From contig BCHS01000002.1 of assembly GCA_039545275.1 (NCBI GenBank), positions 1 through 64,000 of the forward strand: DNA of 64,000 nt, read 5' to 3'. The first letter of the stretch is position 1; the number at the start of each line of letters is the position of its first letter. Position numbers and translations under genes: made by a program. Under the pieces are notes generated by a model. That model saw only the letters and a list, made by a program, of their open reading frames with translations. It had not been told where the DNA came from and made no database searches. Positions 1 to 11,406 of the stretch are shown piece by piece. Source of the DNA: Pseudomicrostroma phylloplanum (lineage: Eukaryota; Basidiomycota; Exobasidiomycetes; Microstromatales).

Positions 1-150
1 GATACTCAACCCTCACTACCAGCCACCAGCCAAGAGCCACCCCAACCGATACTCAACCCTCGCTACCAGCCACCAGCCACCAGCCACTAGCCACTAGCCA
101 CTAGACACCAATACCGATACTCAGCCCTAGCTACCACCACTACACACTGA
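1..150. repeat. Degenerate tandem repeat at window edge
   Basis: A unit opening with GATACTCAACCCTC and a CTACCAGCCACCAGCC core starts at 1 and again at 48, with a degraded third start at 116. Inside it the shorter unit AGCCACT is repeated three times at about 85-105. It may continue outside the window. The rest, up to the kinesin stop at 476, shows no supported gene and probably holds 3' UTR sequence. Confidence 0.75.
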
Positions 151-475
151 CAGGAGGAAGAGAAATGCCCCTTCTATTCCTCCCGCTCAACCGTGTGCAA
201 AAGTAAAAGCACGTACCAGGGAAGCAAACTAGGGCCGAGGAAGAAAGCCTGGACTCTATGGAATGCCACTGCATTCACCCTCATGTGTGCAAGTGTCGGA
301 ACTTGTACAGTGATACTGCAGGAGAAGATAGATCTCAGCGCTTAGACAATCGCGAGGGAGATAGTCACATCTGTCTTATGTTCATTGATCAGGAGTGACA
401 CGTCGGGTATGAAGAAGAGGCATTGACACGGCAGCCTTGTACACCAGAAAAAGACAAAGGGAGGGCAAAGAGACC

Positions 476-3400
476 TCACGCCCCAGCGAGGACTTCCATC
501 TCCTCCTCATTAACGGACTTTTTCGTGTGCAGCAACCTCTTCCTCTTGCTGGGCGAGTCCTTGAGGACGACCATTTCCTCCTCTTCATCCACTTCGTCCT
601 CCTCTTCTACTACTTTGCCCTTGCCCTTGCCCTTTGCGCTCCCGCCGGTTGTTCGAGCCCTCTTGGCAGGCGAAGCAGACGAGATGGAGAGGGAGGTGTT
701 GCTCCTCGAGGCGCGCGATGGTCGAAGGGGCATCGCATTGCCTGTCTCAGGCGCAGGGGTGATCCCCGATGCTCGAGCCGTGGGCTTCTTCGCTGCTGCT
801 GCTGCTGCTGCTGCTGTCTTCGTCGAAGTTGAGAAGGAGGCGGATGCTTTGGAGTTCCGAGCTTTGGGCTGGGATTTGGCTGCAGGAGCAGCAGCCTTCT
901 TCCCTGCTACCGCTCCGACCTTCTTTGCGTTGCGCTTGATCACCTCGACCGACTGCGACTCATCCTCGTCTTCGTCTTCCTCTCCTTGAGAAGAATCGGA
1001 GCCGGAGGTAGACATAGACGCATCCTCCTCCGAGTCGGCCACGAAGCTCAGGTCTTCCTTTGTCACCTTGCGCTTCATGTCCTCCTCTTGCGTGGCGTCG
1101 GGATCGCTGTCCATCTCTTCTTCTTCCGAGTCCTCCTCCTCGGAGTCATGTTCCTCTTCTTCTTCGTCTTCATCGATCGAGATGGACTGCTGCTCGTGCC
1201 CTCGCTTATCAGGCCTTACGGGAGAGGTGATCAATTCGTCCTCCGAGGTGTCCATTACCAGCTGCGCCTGCCCTTGCGCTCCTCTACGCAAAGGACCCGG
1301 CTGCAGGTATACGGAGCGACTCATCGACGCGTCGTCCTGACTGTATGAGCCATCAGCCAGTGTCACGCTCGTAGAATCACCAGCAAGCGTAGCCAGCTCC
1401 GACTCGACTTCGATCTCCTCGTCCTCGCCTCCTACTCCCGATCCTGCTCCACCAGGCAGAACAAGTCGCGGTGTCTTGAACATTGCGACAGACCCTGTGA
1501 GGGGCGTCTTGAAGATGTCGCCCCTGGCAGATAAGGGGGAGAGAGGTGCTTGCTTCCGAGGAGAAGTGCCCGCAGGACCAGCACCGGGACGGGGAGTGGC
1601 CAGAAGGGCGGCATCGAGTCTGGAGCGCAGACGTTGGGCTTCGGAGCTGTTGGCGCGGATCAGCAGGTCGATCTTGGCGTTGAAAAAGTCCTCGTTGGAT
1701 TCGGCATCGCTCAGCAGCCTCTCCGTGTACTTGCGCTCCATCTCCGCCAGCCTCTCAGCCATCTCATTGGCCATCTCCTCCCTCACCTCGGCCTCAATCT
1801 CCCTCGCTCTCTTCTCTGCCTCGAACAACTTGATCCTCAGGTCCTCATGACGAGCAATAAGCAGGTCGACGAACGGATCCGTGGAGTCTGCATCGTCGTC
1901 GTCATCTCCGTCTTCGTCTTCGGCATCAGAGCCGTCGGCGGCAGTCGCGAAGGAAGACGCTTCCTCGATGATACTGATCTCTGGCGGGGCCGTGCTCCCC
2001 GATCGGGCATTGAATGGTGTAGGAGGGGCCATCCTGTTGCTGCGAGGCGATGATGGGATACCAGACCCACTTGCAGAGGCGCCCAGCCGACTCTTGGCCG
2101 CCGCAAGACCACCATTCGGTCTTCGCCCAGGCGTGCCTGGCGGAGTAGCCACATCGCTGTCGGTGCCCGTACCAGGAAATGCGACGGTGTTGGCTACTGC
2201 TTTGGCAGCAGGCAGTCGTCGGTGGATTGTCGACGTCGCGGAGCTGTTACCACCCGCGCTGTCTGGCTCCCTCACGATCTGCACCTCCTTGGCTACGGCC
2301 GAGAAGCGCATCACGTGATTGTTCTCATCGAAGCCAGTATCATATGGGTTGGCATTGACAATCATTACCGTCCTGCCTTCGCCTGTGAAGAAAGGCTGGA
2401 AGAGCTCCGTCAATTTTGAGTGGCGGAAGGGAACGACAGAAGGTCGTCGCTTGAATTTGCTGTTCATCGAGTTGGGCTGAGGTATCAAAGACGACCTGCC
2501 GCTCATGTCGTTGCCAGTGTTTGTGCTCGAGAGAGCGTGAGCCGTCGGGATGCTTGCAGCGGCTCTAGCCTGATTCTTTCTCAGCGTCTCGAGACACTGA
2601 CCAAGACACATGAGACTCTTGTTGATGTTGCCCGCCTCCTTACGTCTCTCGCCAGTCGTGTCTGTGTTGCTGATCCGCTCACTGCCCGCCAAGTCGACGA
2701 TGCTCAGCCTGCTGACCGTGCAGTTGAGGCTCTCGTCGGGATCAGCTTGGCCCGCCCCGTGCTCTCGGACGACTTTGATGGTAAAGACTCCGTGCGAGCG
2801 AGACGAGGTCCGGTTCGCCAAGGTACTGAAAATGACGCGGTTGTCCTGACCCTTCTTCAGCAGCTCGCGCGCCTCGATGACGCTCTTGACCCTGATCTCT
2901 TGCAAGCCTGCAACATATTTACCATTGCCCTCGGGATCGGCTTTGAGGGTGAGTGGTCGGCGGTTGACGTTCGTCAAGGACGAGAGCTCCGATGAACTCG
3001 CCATGGAAGCTAGGTTCCAATTGGAACCTCTGACACTGTCTGAACGTGTCATGCCGGAGCCCAGGCCTTGGCCTCCTGGTGAAGAGGGCGCAGCGGTAGC
3101 AGACGCACTACTACCAGCGTCCAAGAGGTCGAAGAGCTTCTCGTTGTAGACCTCTACGTAGCTCACCCACACGCTGTATCGGTAGTTCCGGTCCACCTTG
3201 AGCTTGGTGCTGTCGCGAGAGAAGCTGAGAGGCGAGAGCGATTGTCGGGGCGTGTCTGCGCTGAGCTTCCTGCTCAGAGTGGGGATAGCAGCTGGACCTA
3301 GCGAGGCGCGATTGGCTCGTTCCACGCCGTAGAGTCCAACAGGTGAGATATTGCTCTCGCTTTGTAGGCCATCGATGCTGTTGAAGACGACGTCCATCGC

Positions 3401-4225
3401 CCTTGGGATCAAACCCGCTTCTTCACTTTCCTTGCCTCCGACGACCGTGTAGCTCTTCCCACTGTTGGTCACACCGTAAGCAAAGACCAGTCCACATTCT
3501 CCTTGCAGAAGTGAATAGACCATAGGCAGCGTTGTTTCGCGAAAGAAGGCCGACTGAGCCGATGCAGAGGTAGAAGAAGGGGCAGGAGGGAAGACCTTGG
3601 CGAACGTATAGCGCGTGGAAGGCTGCTTGGCATGAGCGCGCGAGCGAGGCAGACCAGTATCGCTCGGAGGTACCATCAATACCTCTTTGTCGCTGACGAC
3701 CTGGATGTATGGCTCTGTCTGGGTATCTTCCTCGGAGACGTTGCCAGGACGGATCCTCAGAAACGCCTGAATGGCCTCTCCATTGCTGCTATCGTGTGAG
3801 CTCAAGTCGATGGGCGCGGTGTTGGGCACTATGGAGAGACTCTTCGCCATACCAGAAGCACTACCGCTTCTCTCCGTAGCAGCATTGCCGACTCTATGCG
3901 TTGATGCTGAGTGTTTCAGACCTGCCAGGCGAGCGGGAGTAGCGAGATTGAGGCGACTTGCCGAAGCCAGCACCCCAGCGCTCGCAGCCGTTGGCTTCTT
4001 TGGGCTGACGCTCCTTGCCTGGCTTGCAAAGGTAGGTGCAGTGAGTCGAGAGGAGGTAGAAGCTACGGTAGGTGCTCCTGCGCTGCTGCTCGAGGTCGTT
4101 GTAGAGGTAGACAGTCGAGATGAGCCTCGGACAGGAGCGGGGCCACTTGCTGCTGAACGCGTTGCTCGGACCGGGGTGGATCGGCCAGAGGACGAGGAGG
4201 CGGCAGAGGAAGAGGAAGGAGCCAT
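476..4225 (-). CDS. Kinesin-like motor protein, kinesin-6 (KIF20/KIF23) type
   Basis: A single-exon gene of 1249 aa for an ATP-driven microtubule motor. A Ser/Thr-rich N-terminus (1-150) precedes a motor domain at about 152-650. It has the P-loop GVTNSGKS (251-258), switch I NRTSSRSH (472-479) and switch II DLAGSE (512-517). The NSGKS form of the P-loop and the FRHSKLTELFQ block (601-611) are typical of kinesin-6, whose members act in the central spindle and cytokinesis. Long Ser/Pro-rich insertions lie inside the motor (about 310-340 and 370-425). A charged heptad-like segment at about 800-860 is probably coiled coil. The tail alternates acidic runs with Lys/Arg-rich patches ending in KRKR, suggesting a nuclear signal. 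Eight consecutive GCT codons encode polyalanine at 792-815 (read on the minus strand as AGC). Family assignment is firm; the subfamily is likely. Confidence 0.93.
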   Translation of the reverse strand: MAPSSSSAASSSSGRSTPVRATRSAASGPAPVRGSSRLSTSTTTSSSSAGAPTVASTSSRLTAPTFASQARSVSPKKPTAASAGVLASASRLNLATPARLAGLKHSASTHRVGNAATERSGSASGMAKSLSIVPNTAPIDLSSHDSSNGEAIQAFLRIRPGNVSEEDTQTEPYIQVVSDKEVLMVPPSDTGLPRSRAHAKQPSTRYTFAKVFPPAPSSTSASAQSAFFRETTLPMVYSLLQGECGLVFAYGVTNSGKSYTVVGGKESEEAGLIPRAMDVVFNSIDGLQSESNISPVGLYGVERANRASLGPAAIPTLSRKLSADTPRQSLSPLSFSRDSTKLKVDRNYRYSVWVSYVEVYNEKLFDLLDAGSSASATAAPSSPGGQGLGSGMTRSDSVRGSNWNLASMASSSELSSLTNVNRRPLTLKADPEGNGKYVAGLQEIRVKSVIEARELLKKGQDNRVIFSTLANRTSSRSHGVFTIKVVREHGAGQADPDESLNCTVSRLSIVDLAGSERISNTDTTGERRKEAGNINKSLMCLGQCLETLRKNQARAAASIPTAHALSSTNTGNDMSGRSSLIPQPNSMNSKFKRRPSVVPFRHSKLTELFQPFFTGEGRTVMIVNANPYDTGFDENNHVMRFSAVAKEVQIVREPDSAGGNSSATSTIHRRLPAAKAVANTVAFPGTGTDSDVATPPGTPGRRPNGGLAAAKSRLGASASGSGIPSSPRSNRMAPPTPFNARSGSTAPPEISIIEEASSFATAADGSDAEDEDGDDDDDADSTDPFVDLLIARHEDLRIKLFEAEKRAREIEAEVREEMANEMAERLAEMERKYTERLLSDAESNEDFFNAKIDLLIRANSSEAQRLRSRLDAALLATPRPGAGPAGTSPRKQAPLSPLSARGDIFKTPLTGSVAMFKTPRLVLPGGAGSGVGGEDEEIEVESELATLAGDSTSVTLADGSYSQDDASMSRSVYLQPGPLRRGAQGQAQLVMDTSEDELITSPVRPDKRGHEQQSISIDEDEEEEEHDSEEEDSEEEEMDSDPDATQEEDMKRKVTKEDLSFVADSEEDASMSTSGSDSSQGEEDEDEDESQSVEVIKRNAKKVGAVAGKKAAAPAAKSQPKARNSKASASFSTSTKTAAAAAAAAKKPTARASGITPAPETGNAMPLRPSRASRSNTSLSISSASPAKRARTTGGSAKGKGKGKVVEEEDEVDEEEEMVVLKDSPSKRKRLLHTKKSVNEEEMEVLAGA

Positions 4226-4502
4226 ACTGCTGAAGAGTCAGTGGATGAAGCTCACGCTAAATCTACTGAGTCTGCTGTATTGTGGTGACGCTAATGGTGA
4301 CTAGATACAAAGGATGCGAGGCAGCAAGCATCCACGAAGCTTCAACCAACTCGAGAAAGATCAACACCGCTGATTTCAATCTCCGCCCTTGACGCGCCTT
4401 GGCCCAATACCTCAACTGCTATCACAACAGCCTGGTCAAGCACCTGACTCGTGTATAAGTTCGTTTATGATGGTTCATGACGGTCGTGATGCTCGTGTCG
4501 TT

Positions 4503-7421
4503 TCAATCTCTGGCGCAATATCCCCTCCAAGCGTAGACTCCTCGTTCTCGACCCATGAGCCCGAATCCTAGCAGCACTTCCATCTTCCTACTGTGCCAGC
4601 CCACCTCGCTGGGCACCTGCCCTTGCTTCTGTGCAAGAGCCTGCAGAGCAATGCTACGAGGATGAGAAGCGGGAAGATGGCGTACCACCTCTGACCGCGG
4701 CTCTAGCTTCGGAGTGGGAACCGGCAGAGCAGGTGGCTCGGAGAAGGACAGAGGCGGTGACGGAGGGGAGATGACGGTAGAGGCGCTGGGTGACAGTGGG
4801 TTCAGGTCTCGGTACCCACTGGGCCTCGTCCGGCTTCTCGATCTTGAGAGTGTCCTCTGGAGTAAAGAATGTCCGCCACCAGAAGCACCGCCACCAGGCA
4901 TCCCACTCGCATCGTATCTCCCATGGGAAGGAGAGCGACTGCTGGGTCCGCTGCCCGACCCTGCTGGGCTACCCGCGAAGCTCTTGCGTGGACCATAGCT
5001 GCCTGACCTGCTTAGGGTCGGGGGCGTTTCAGGCTCGTAACCAAGCCTGCGATGCCGAGACCTGCTCCTCGAAGAGCTTCCCTTGCGTTGCAACGAGACA
5101 CCCCTACCCGGTCGCCCACCGTCACCGACCTGCAATAGCTGCGAAGAGTCTTGCTCTTCACCCTGCTCTTCGATCGATTCGTCCTTGGCCTCTGGGTCAG
5201 GCCCAGCCGAGGTGTCAACAACCCAGCCCCGCTTCCCAGCACCCCATATGACCTTCCAGCTTCCTAAACCATCCCTTATCGATCGCAGCGACGGACCATT
5301 GAGTCCGATCACTCGTAGATTCGTCGGTTCCCTCGTAGCGATCACAGGTGGTGGACCGGTGGAGGACGAGCTAGGCGATTTGAAGCCCATGGCTTCCAGC
5401 TGCAGGCTCAGCGGCAGAGGCGGCGTCGTACAGCACGGGGTGATCAACTGTGTCGACAGATCCAGAGCACTGACGCCGGCCTCCCCTCTCAGGGGCGAGT
5501 AACAGCTGTCCGTCAACTCCATGACCTGTACATTGGGGGCCTTCTCGATGAGGAATCGGGCGACGCCGGCGAGCGTCAGTTTGCTGCTTGCTCCGAGTCC
5601 CAAATCGAGGAGACAGGGCTGAGGAGGCATTTGCTTCAGGAGCTCGTCAGTCATGCCACATCCGCCGATGTCCAAGTAGCGTAGCAGACCTGAAGTGAAG
5701 GCAGGAGCAGAGGTGATAATGACTTGCAGATCAGGGGCGGTCAGATTGGTTGGAGCCAGTAGTGAACCCTCCAGAGACAGCTCTACGAGATGTATTGTCG
5801 CTGAGCTGTCGACCAGAAGGTCGGTGATCGCAGTCGAGGTGAGCTGACGACATCCTGCTAGGGCGAGACTCTGCAGATGTATCGTAGGTGAGGCAGCTAG
5901 GCAGTCCAAAAGGTTGGCATCAACTCGTGTCCGACTGAGATCGAGGTGAGTCAAATTCGGAAACGATTCGACAAGTGGCGCAAGCAGAGCTAGTGGCCAG
6001 CTGATCCCAGACAGGCTCAGTCTCTGTATCGATGGGAATCGCGTCGTCTGAGCAGCGCGTGGGGCTTGATGCCGAGAGATGCTCCGGGTAGCGCTTCGGC
6101 TGCCAGAGCTGCTCCCCGTCGTGACAGACAAGGCGGGACCAGCTCCACGTCCCCTCCTTCCTCGCAGGCTCTCTTCATCGGCATCTTCTCCGCCTGCCTC
6201 GGAAGAGAAGTCGTCTGTCTCGCTGTCCTCTGTAGTCCTCTCGGTGGCCGACGATGAGCCAGCGCCTTCCTCTTCTTCGTGTACGACGCCCGTCCGTCTG
6301 CCAGCACCAAATCTGCTGAGATGCCGGGCGACAAACTCCTGTACAGCCTCTTTGAACACTGGCGAGACGCAATCCGTAAAGTCAATGGCAGAGAGCGCCA
6401 GCTGCTCGCCGGACTTCCTCTTCTCCAAGGATACACCTCTGAGCCTGGCAGGTCTGCGTGTCTTGCCGCCACGGAAGAGGAGAGCTTCGAGCACTTCGAC
6501 GCTGAGCGCAGAGTCCATGGTGTGTGAGGCGCCGAAAGAGGCGAGATCGGGAGCGGCAGTGAGGAGGGCCAAGAGGCGTGATGAGGTGACGAATCGGTGG
6601 TCTAGGTTCTCGCCTACCGTGCGCCTGAGGCCATGCGCTCGAAAGTACGAGAAGTCAACCACCCGCAAACACTTTTGCAGTGAATCTGCATCTGCCCCTA
6701 GAGGATGCAAAGATACCGTCCACTGGGTAGTCGGAGCATCACCATCGCCCACGGGACCTATGGGGGTGAGACGCAAAGACGGATCGAGGAGGAAGGATGT
6801 TTATCAGATCACGGTCTGGGAAGTCATACATTCCTTGCGATACTCACCTGGTTTCCATACGAGGTTCAGCTCGTCTTCTTCGGTTCCATCACCCTGGCCA
6901 GGCATGCCGACGCGCCTGACATCTTGTCGTTCCTGATTCGGCCCTCGGGTAATCTTGAGGCTAGTGCCCAGCACTCGGGCAAAGCCGGCCGCTGCAACTA
7001 TGCTGGTGAAGCTGTGTGGGTCATCGGGGTCTTGATTGAGCTTGCCAGTCAGCTGAAACTGCTCGTAGGCTTTGGCCAGAGCGGCGGCTCCCAATGTCCT
7101 GATCAGGAGGACGAAAGAGTAGGGCAGAGTCACATTGATGCGCCTGTACAGCAGCGGCCGCGCATGAGCAAAGAGGGTCCGATTGGTGAGACAGAGCGCC
7201 CAGAGCGTGGCTTGTACGGCCGAGTGGGGAGAAGAGACTCGTCGTCCATCGGAGTATGTCGAAGGGAGGCCGTGCAAGTCGAGGTTGCGGTGATAAGAAC
7301 GGGGTATGGACTCGAGGTAGATCAGACGAACGATTAAAGAGATTACCTCTGCAGGGAGCGAGGAGAAGGTAGTGCAAGCTGGAACATCATCTGCAGACCT
7401 CGAGTAGGCGGCTGCCTCCAT
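4503..7421 (-). CDS. F-box-like / leucine-rich-repeat protein
   Basis: Two exons, 7421-6848 and 6757-4503, are joined by a 90-bp GTGAGT...ATAG intron with conserved phase, giving 942 aa. Residues about 18-75 resemble an F-box (LPAEVISLIVRLIYLE, then CLTNRTLFAHARPLLYRRI). About residues 400-620 hold leucine-rich repeats of the AMN1/F-box type, with units such as LTHLDLSRTRVDANLLDCL and LQSLALAGCRQLTSTAI. The C-terminal third is low-complexity Ser/Arg/Pro. F-box/LRR proteins usually present substrates to SCF ubiquitin ligases; no substrate can be named here. The gene reads toward the kinesin promoter, 277 bp away. The acidic, Ser-rich linker before the LRR block is probably disordered. Domain call is good; the degradation role is inference. 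Confidence 0.8.
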
Positions 7422-8109
7422 TCGCAGATGTCGAGGTGCAGGACAGCAAGTAGTACCTCGTCAAGAATCTGGCAGGGCCGCGTTCAGGGGCTAATGGGCG
7501 TGTGATGAGGAGGAGGAGGAGGACAAGAAGATCGCGCCTCAGCAAGAAGGATGTGGACCCCAGATTAGGCTTCGCACTCCGCCCTTTCCGTGTCGGCGAT
7601 TTCTGGGTCCTCGACTCTACCCCGCATGTCCATGTTTCTGAACGCTTGGGCAATGAGAGGGTTAAGGGAGTGGGCAGCATCCTCATGACCTGCGACACGA
7701 GGACGGTGTATAGCACTGAAGAAGCTTGTAGGAGTCTTTGCGCCCTTCGTCCAGGCGACTGATCAGAGAGGCGAATCCACTGGGGCATTGTCGCGAGACC
7801 TGCGAGCTGCTCCGCCGTAGACGCCGCTTGCACTTGACCTTGCATTGGGGCACATCAAGTCCCCTGACCCGGCAGACCCAGTACGACAAAGCGCACTCCG
7901 TCCTGCTGGCTACCCTCTGTACTTTGCCTTCCTCCCTACCTTCCTCGCCACCACTCCTCATCTCGTTCCACTCCACCCCACCCACCCACAGCCCACTCAC
8001 ATCTCGACGGTCATTCTGGTTTCCTCACACTCTTTGCGTCCCCTAGCAGGCTACCAGATGCTCATCGCGCTCATCGCGCTCCCTTATTCCCTTGGGTTTC
8101 AACACCAAC
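7422..8109. other. Divergent intergenic region between F-box/LRR and TLC genes
   Basis: 688 bp between two divergently transcribed start codons. The half next to the TLC gene is CT-rich (about 7900-8050), a common look for basidiomycete promoters and 5' leaders. Open frames here are short and lack recognisable motifs. No RNA gene seen. Confidence 0.5.
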
Positions 8110-9426
8110 ATGACACAGAACGAGTCCCTCCTCATCACTGCCACTGGCTGGCTCAGCTCGTCCTTCCATGCCGCCTTTAGCCTCGAGAACCTCGTCCTCA
8201 CCGCCTGCTACATGGCTGTCCTTCATCTCGCCACGGCGTGGTTCTCTGCTTGGAGCAAGCTGTTGGGCCTTGCAAATGGGTCTCCACAAGCTGGATCTAC
8301 GACCTCCAAGAAGAGCATTTGCTTCATCTGCCTTCACCTCGTCAGCATCACCCTTGCCGCTGCCTCTCAGCTGGGTGCCGCCATTGCTTCAAGAGGGTTT
8401 CGAGAAGGTCCGCACAGTGACAAAGGTTATTGGTACCTCCTGCAGAGCACTCGCTTCATTGTCGCAAGCTACTGGGCCGAGATGCTGTTTAATGAGAGCA
8501 TCAGGATGCCAATGATCGTCCATCATCTAATCACCAATCTCATCATTGGTGAGTACAGCGTGGTAACCACACTCTCGTACAGACCCGAGGCACCCTACAG
8601 TTGCTGAGTCGACTCTCTGTATCACCTTTTCGAAGCCCAACTACCTGTCAAAGGTCTCGACACTACCGGAGTTGGTCTCCCCTACCAAAGACTAGGCTGG
8701 TTCTGGTGGGTAATGACATTCCGCAACGACGGAACTGCTCGTCGCCAGCGAGGTCACTGACAATTCGTACCGCCCTTGTACGCAGGCTTTTGCAAGCGAA
8801 CGTCGAGCAGATCACCTACCTTGGACTCTTGGGTCGCCGACTAGGGTGGGAAGAGTCTCGTCGCAATCGAATCCTTCTCTTGGGCGCTAACATTGCAATA
8901 GTCAACAAGACGATGTCCAACATAGGCGTGTTCGCCACTTGGTACTTCCAGATCCAGAGCTCGGCTAGCGGCTATCTGGTAAGTCATGAGAGGATTGCGG
9001 CCTCACTTCAGGGCAGAAGAGGAGGCAATCAGCATGGCCCACTCATGCAACTCTTGCTTTTCGTGTCCTCGGTAGACCTTTGGCTTCTACACTTGCAGTG
9101 CTGCTCTGGCAGTCAAACAGTTCTTTACTATCCGAGCGCTCAGACGCATGGCAATGCGAAGAAATGCTGTTCCTCCTCGTGGACAGGGTGTCCAGTCACA
9201 TACACCTGGACTCGCTGTGCCTCACTACTTGCTCTTCGTAAGGCAGCCTCTCAGGGGTGAACAAGCCGCCTCTTTGGCTTGTGAGATGACCAGGGTGGCC
9301 GCCGAAGACACAGAAGGGTCACTGGCAAGCCTTTCTGTCTCATGCCGGATGCCTGCGCGGGGCCATATGGTGCGCCTGCCAATCCCTCTCGGGCCACGGA
9401 GAAGAGGAGTGGCGCAGACAACTTAG
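8110..9426 (+). CDS. TLC-domain (TRAM-LAG1-CLN8) multi-pass membrane protein
   Basis: Four exons, 8110-8548, 8609-8705, 8786-8978 and 9076-9426, give 359 aa with every junction in phase. Introns are 60, 80 and 97 bp; the second donor is GTGGGT. Exon 1 encodes several hydrophobic segments and the motif RFIVASYWAEMLFN followed by IVHHLI, the paired histidines seen in TLC domains. Exons 2-3 give a Phe/Trp-rich loop and EQITYLGLLGRRLG, also TLC-like, and exon 4 a last membrane helix. The tail after about residue 280 is polar and Arg-rich. TLC proteins act in the ER or Golgi on lipids (ceramide synthases) or lipid sensing. A full ceramide-synthase Lag1 motif is not evident, so it is more like the TLCD/CLN8 branch. 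The first intron acceptor (GCTGAG at 8608) was chosen because upstream AGs hit a stop in frame or lose the conserved reading frame. Confidence 0.72.
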
Positions 9427-11406
9427 CTCGAGTGCTTAGCCTACCTGCTCTCAGGCGTGACCTGGGTCACCGACACCAGGGCACATTTTGCACCGACTGA
9501 ATCATCCAGGGTATACCTACCAGTCTCGTATCTACAGCGCCCCGTCTACAGCTCCATTCCTCGGTATGCGTCGTCAGTTGTGAATATCCATCTCACTTGT
9601 ACATCCATGCCAATCTAGTCATAGTCAGTCACCTTTGATCCGGCCACGAGCGATGCGTATGTGTGTCAAGTTCAAGTGATTACCAAGTGATCACAAAGAG
9701 GAAGAAGGGAGGCGAATTGCGATACAGTAAAACAGCAGTAGAAGAGCAGGGTACACCGGATAGACGAGAGGCGTCACCCCTCGTCTTTCAAGTGCTGGAC
9801 GAGGAGGAGCCACCCCAAGACATCCCTGTGACTGCGTTCGGGGAGGCAGAGGAAGACGATGATGGTGAGTGCTGAGACTCTCATAGGGTCCACACGATGC
9901 AAGCTGACTCACTGTCTCTTGAGAGGGTCTCTTTCCAGAAAGGAACCCTTTCATTTGTGTTTGTCGCCACTTGTAGTTGCTTACCTGTCTCCCCTCCTGC
10001 GAATTGCCGTGCCATTGATTGATACATCGAACGTACGATCACCGAGCCTGCCCCTTGCTTCCCCCTCGCTCCTTCTTGCTTCCCCCGGAATTGCTAATGC
10101 GCCTGCTTGAAATCGTTGATGTTGATGGTCAGTGAACTATGAGCCACGTAAGAGCACCCAAGATGCCTCGCCATGAACTCACAATAAGATGATTCACACG
10201 CAGGAGAGTACCGAACGTGCATCTTCTGTGTATGACCACTGCAGCTCGCAAGTCATTGCCACGGGCAGGATTGAGTACGACCACATCGACTGCAGTATGT
10301 AATCTTTGGATGACTCCAGGCTTCCTTTCCATCGCTTGCTCCGGCTCAGGGATCGGCCTGTCTGTCTCTAACGAGGAGTGCCATCGTTCGTGGCGCTTGT
10401 CCTCGTTCCCAGCTTGTTCCAATACCCTTCTCACCCTCGACATATTCCCAAGGACGCCGATGTCAAGTGTGACAAACAGGATGCCAGGTAGGCCCCGCGT
10501 GGCTGTTGCATCAAGTAGATTTGTGTCGCGGACTGCAGTGTTAATTGGCCGCGATAGAGAATCGGAGCGGCAAAGTGAAGCCAGCGAGTGAGCGAGGCGG
10601 CCAAGAACGCAGGAGGCCACTTTCAAGCTAATGGCGAATTTGCAAGGTAGAGACACAGAGGCAGAGGTTACAAGGCTCAGGAAGAAGCCTGCTCAGGTAT
10701 CCTTTGGGGAGCCAACAGTGCGGATCAGAACACAAGCGATCGATGATGATGGGTCGAGCCTGCAGCTTGTCTGTCGTCTGATGCTGCAGTGTGCATGACA
10801 GTGGTCCTTAGCAAGGTCGAGTCCGTCAGCTTTCAGCACCGAGGGAGGGGATGGATCCGTATGGTTCGGCTGCCGGATGGCATGTGCCCTTCTGCGCCCT
10901 GACGGCCTAGAGAACAGCCTGCTCGCCTCTGTCGAGAGTGGATGTCTGACGGTCGAGATGGTCGATAAGCAGTACGTAAGAGGGAGGTCAGGGAGCAGAA
11001 TCGGGAGGAGGAGGAGGCATGACGTGGGGCAAGAACAGTGATGTGACAAAAGAGAGGAAATGACTGTGTAGAAGAGCAAGTGCTCCGACCTACGGAGCCG
11101 CGCGCCCTGTAACGGCCCGCTTTGCCCTTTGCTGTTTGCTGCCACACCGTGGGATGCACGCATCAGGCCGCCGAACCCGCCAATGAGGCAGACGGACGAC
11201 GCGACTCCACTTCCGAAGGACGTCAATGAGAAGGAAGGTCTGGATGTGAGTGTATGCCCCTTTGGGGGACGGGCGGAGCTGCGCCAGGCGCAGCAGGGCA
11301 TCGTGTGTCCAAATCGAATCGTTTGATCTACTTGTTAGGCCCCTTGGAATCAACGACACTCCCACCCTCTCAAGCCAGTCGCTGTATCAACTTCACCCCT
11401 TTCAGA
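9427..11406. other. Gene-poor interval, no confident gene
   Basis: Almost 2 kb without a gene I can defend. It contains ordinary mixed sequence with stop-rich frames. The longest open frames (175 and 202 codons on the minus strand, 10129-10656 and 10693-11301) show Ser/Arg/Leu composition without domain motifs or plausible partners. One acidic stretch with a good splice donor is listed separately. The final part (11230-11406) probably holds the promoter and leader of the next gene. Confidence 0.5.
9663..9863 (+). pseudogene. Possible orphan exon encoding a Lys-rich then acidic segment
   Basis: An open stretch of about 67 codons reads from a basic start (ITKRKKGGEL) to an acidic end (GEAEEDDD) and stops exactly at a strong donor, GATGATG/GTGAGT, at 9863-9864. 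The acidic ending with this donor resembles exon 5 of the gene starting at 11407, which also ends GATGATG/GTGAGT. No ATG lies in frame, and I could not find a matching upstream or downstream exon. It may be a relic of a duplicated copy of that gene, an exon of an unrecognised gene, or chance. Confidence 0.2.

Noticed and set aside
10129..10656. 175-codon minus-strand open frame
   Set aside because: No domain motifs, no plausible splice partners, and unusual composition. Possible, but not supportable.
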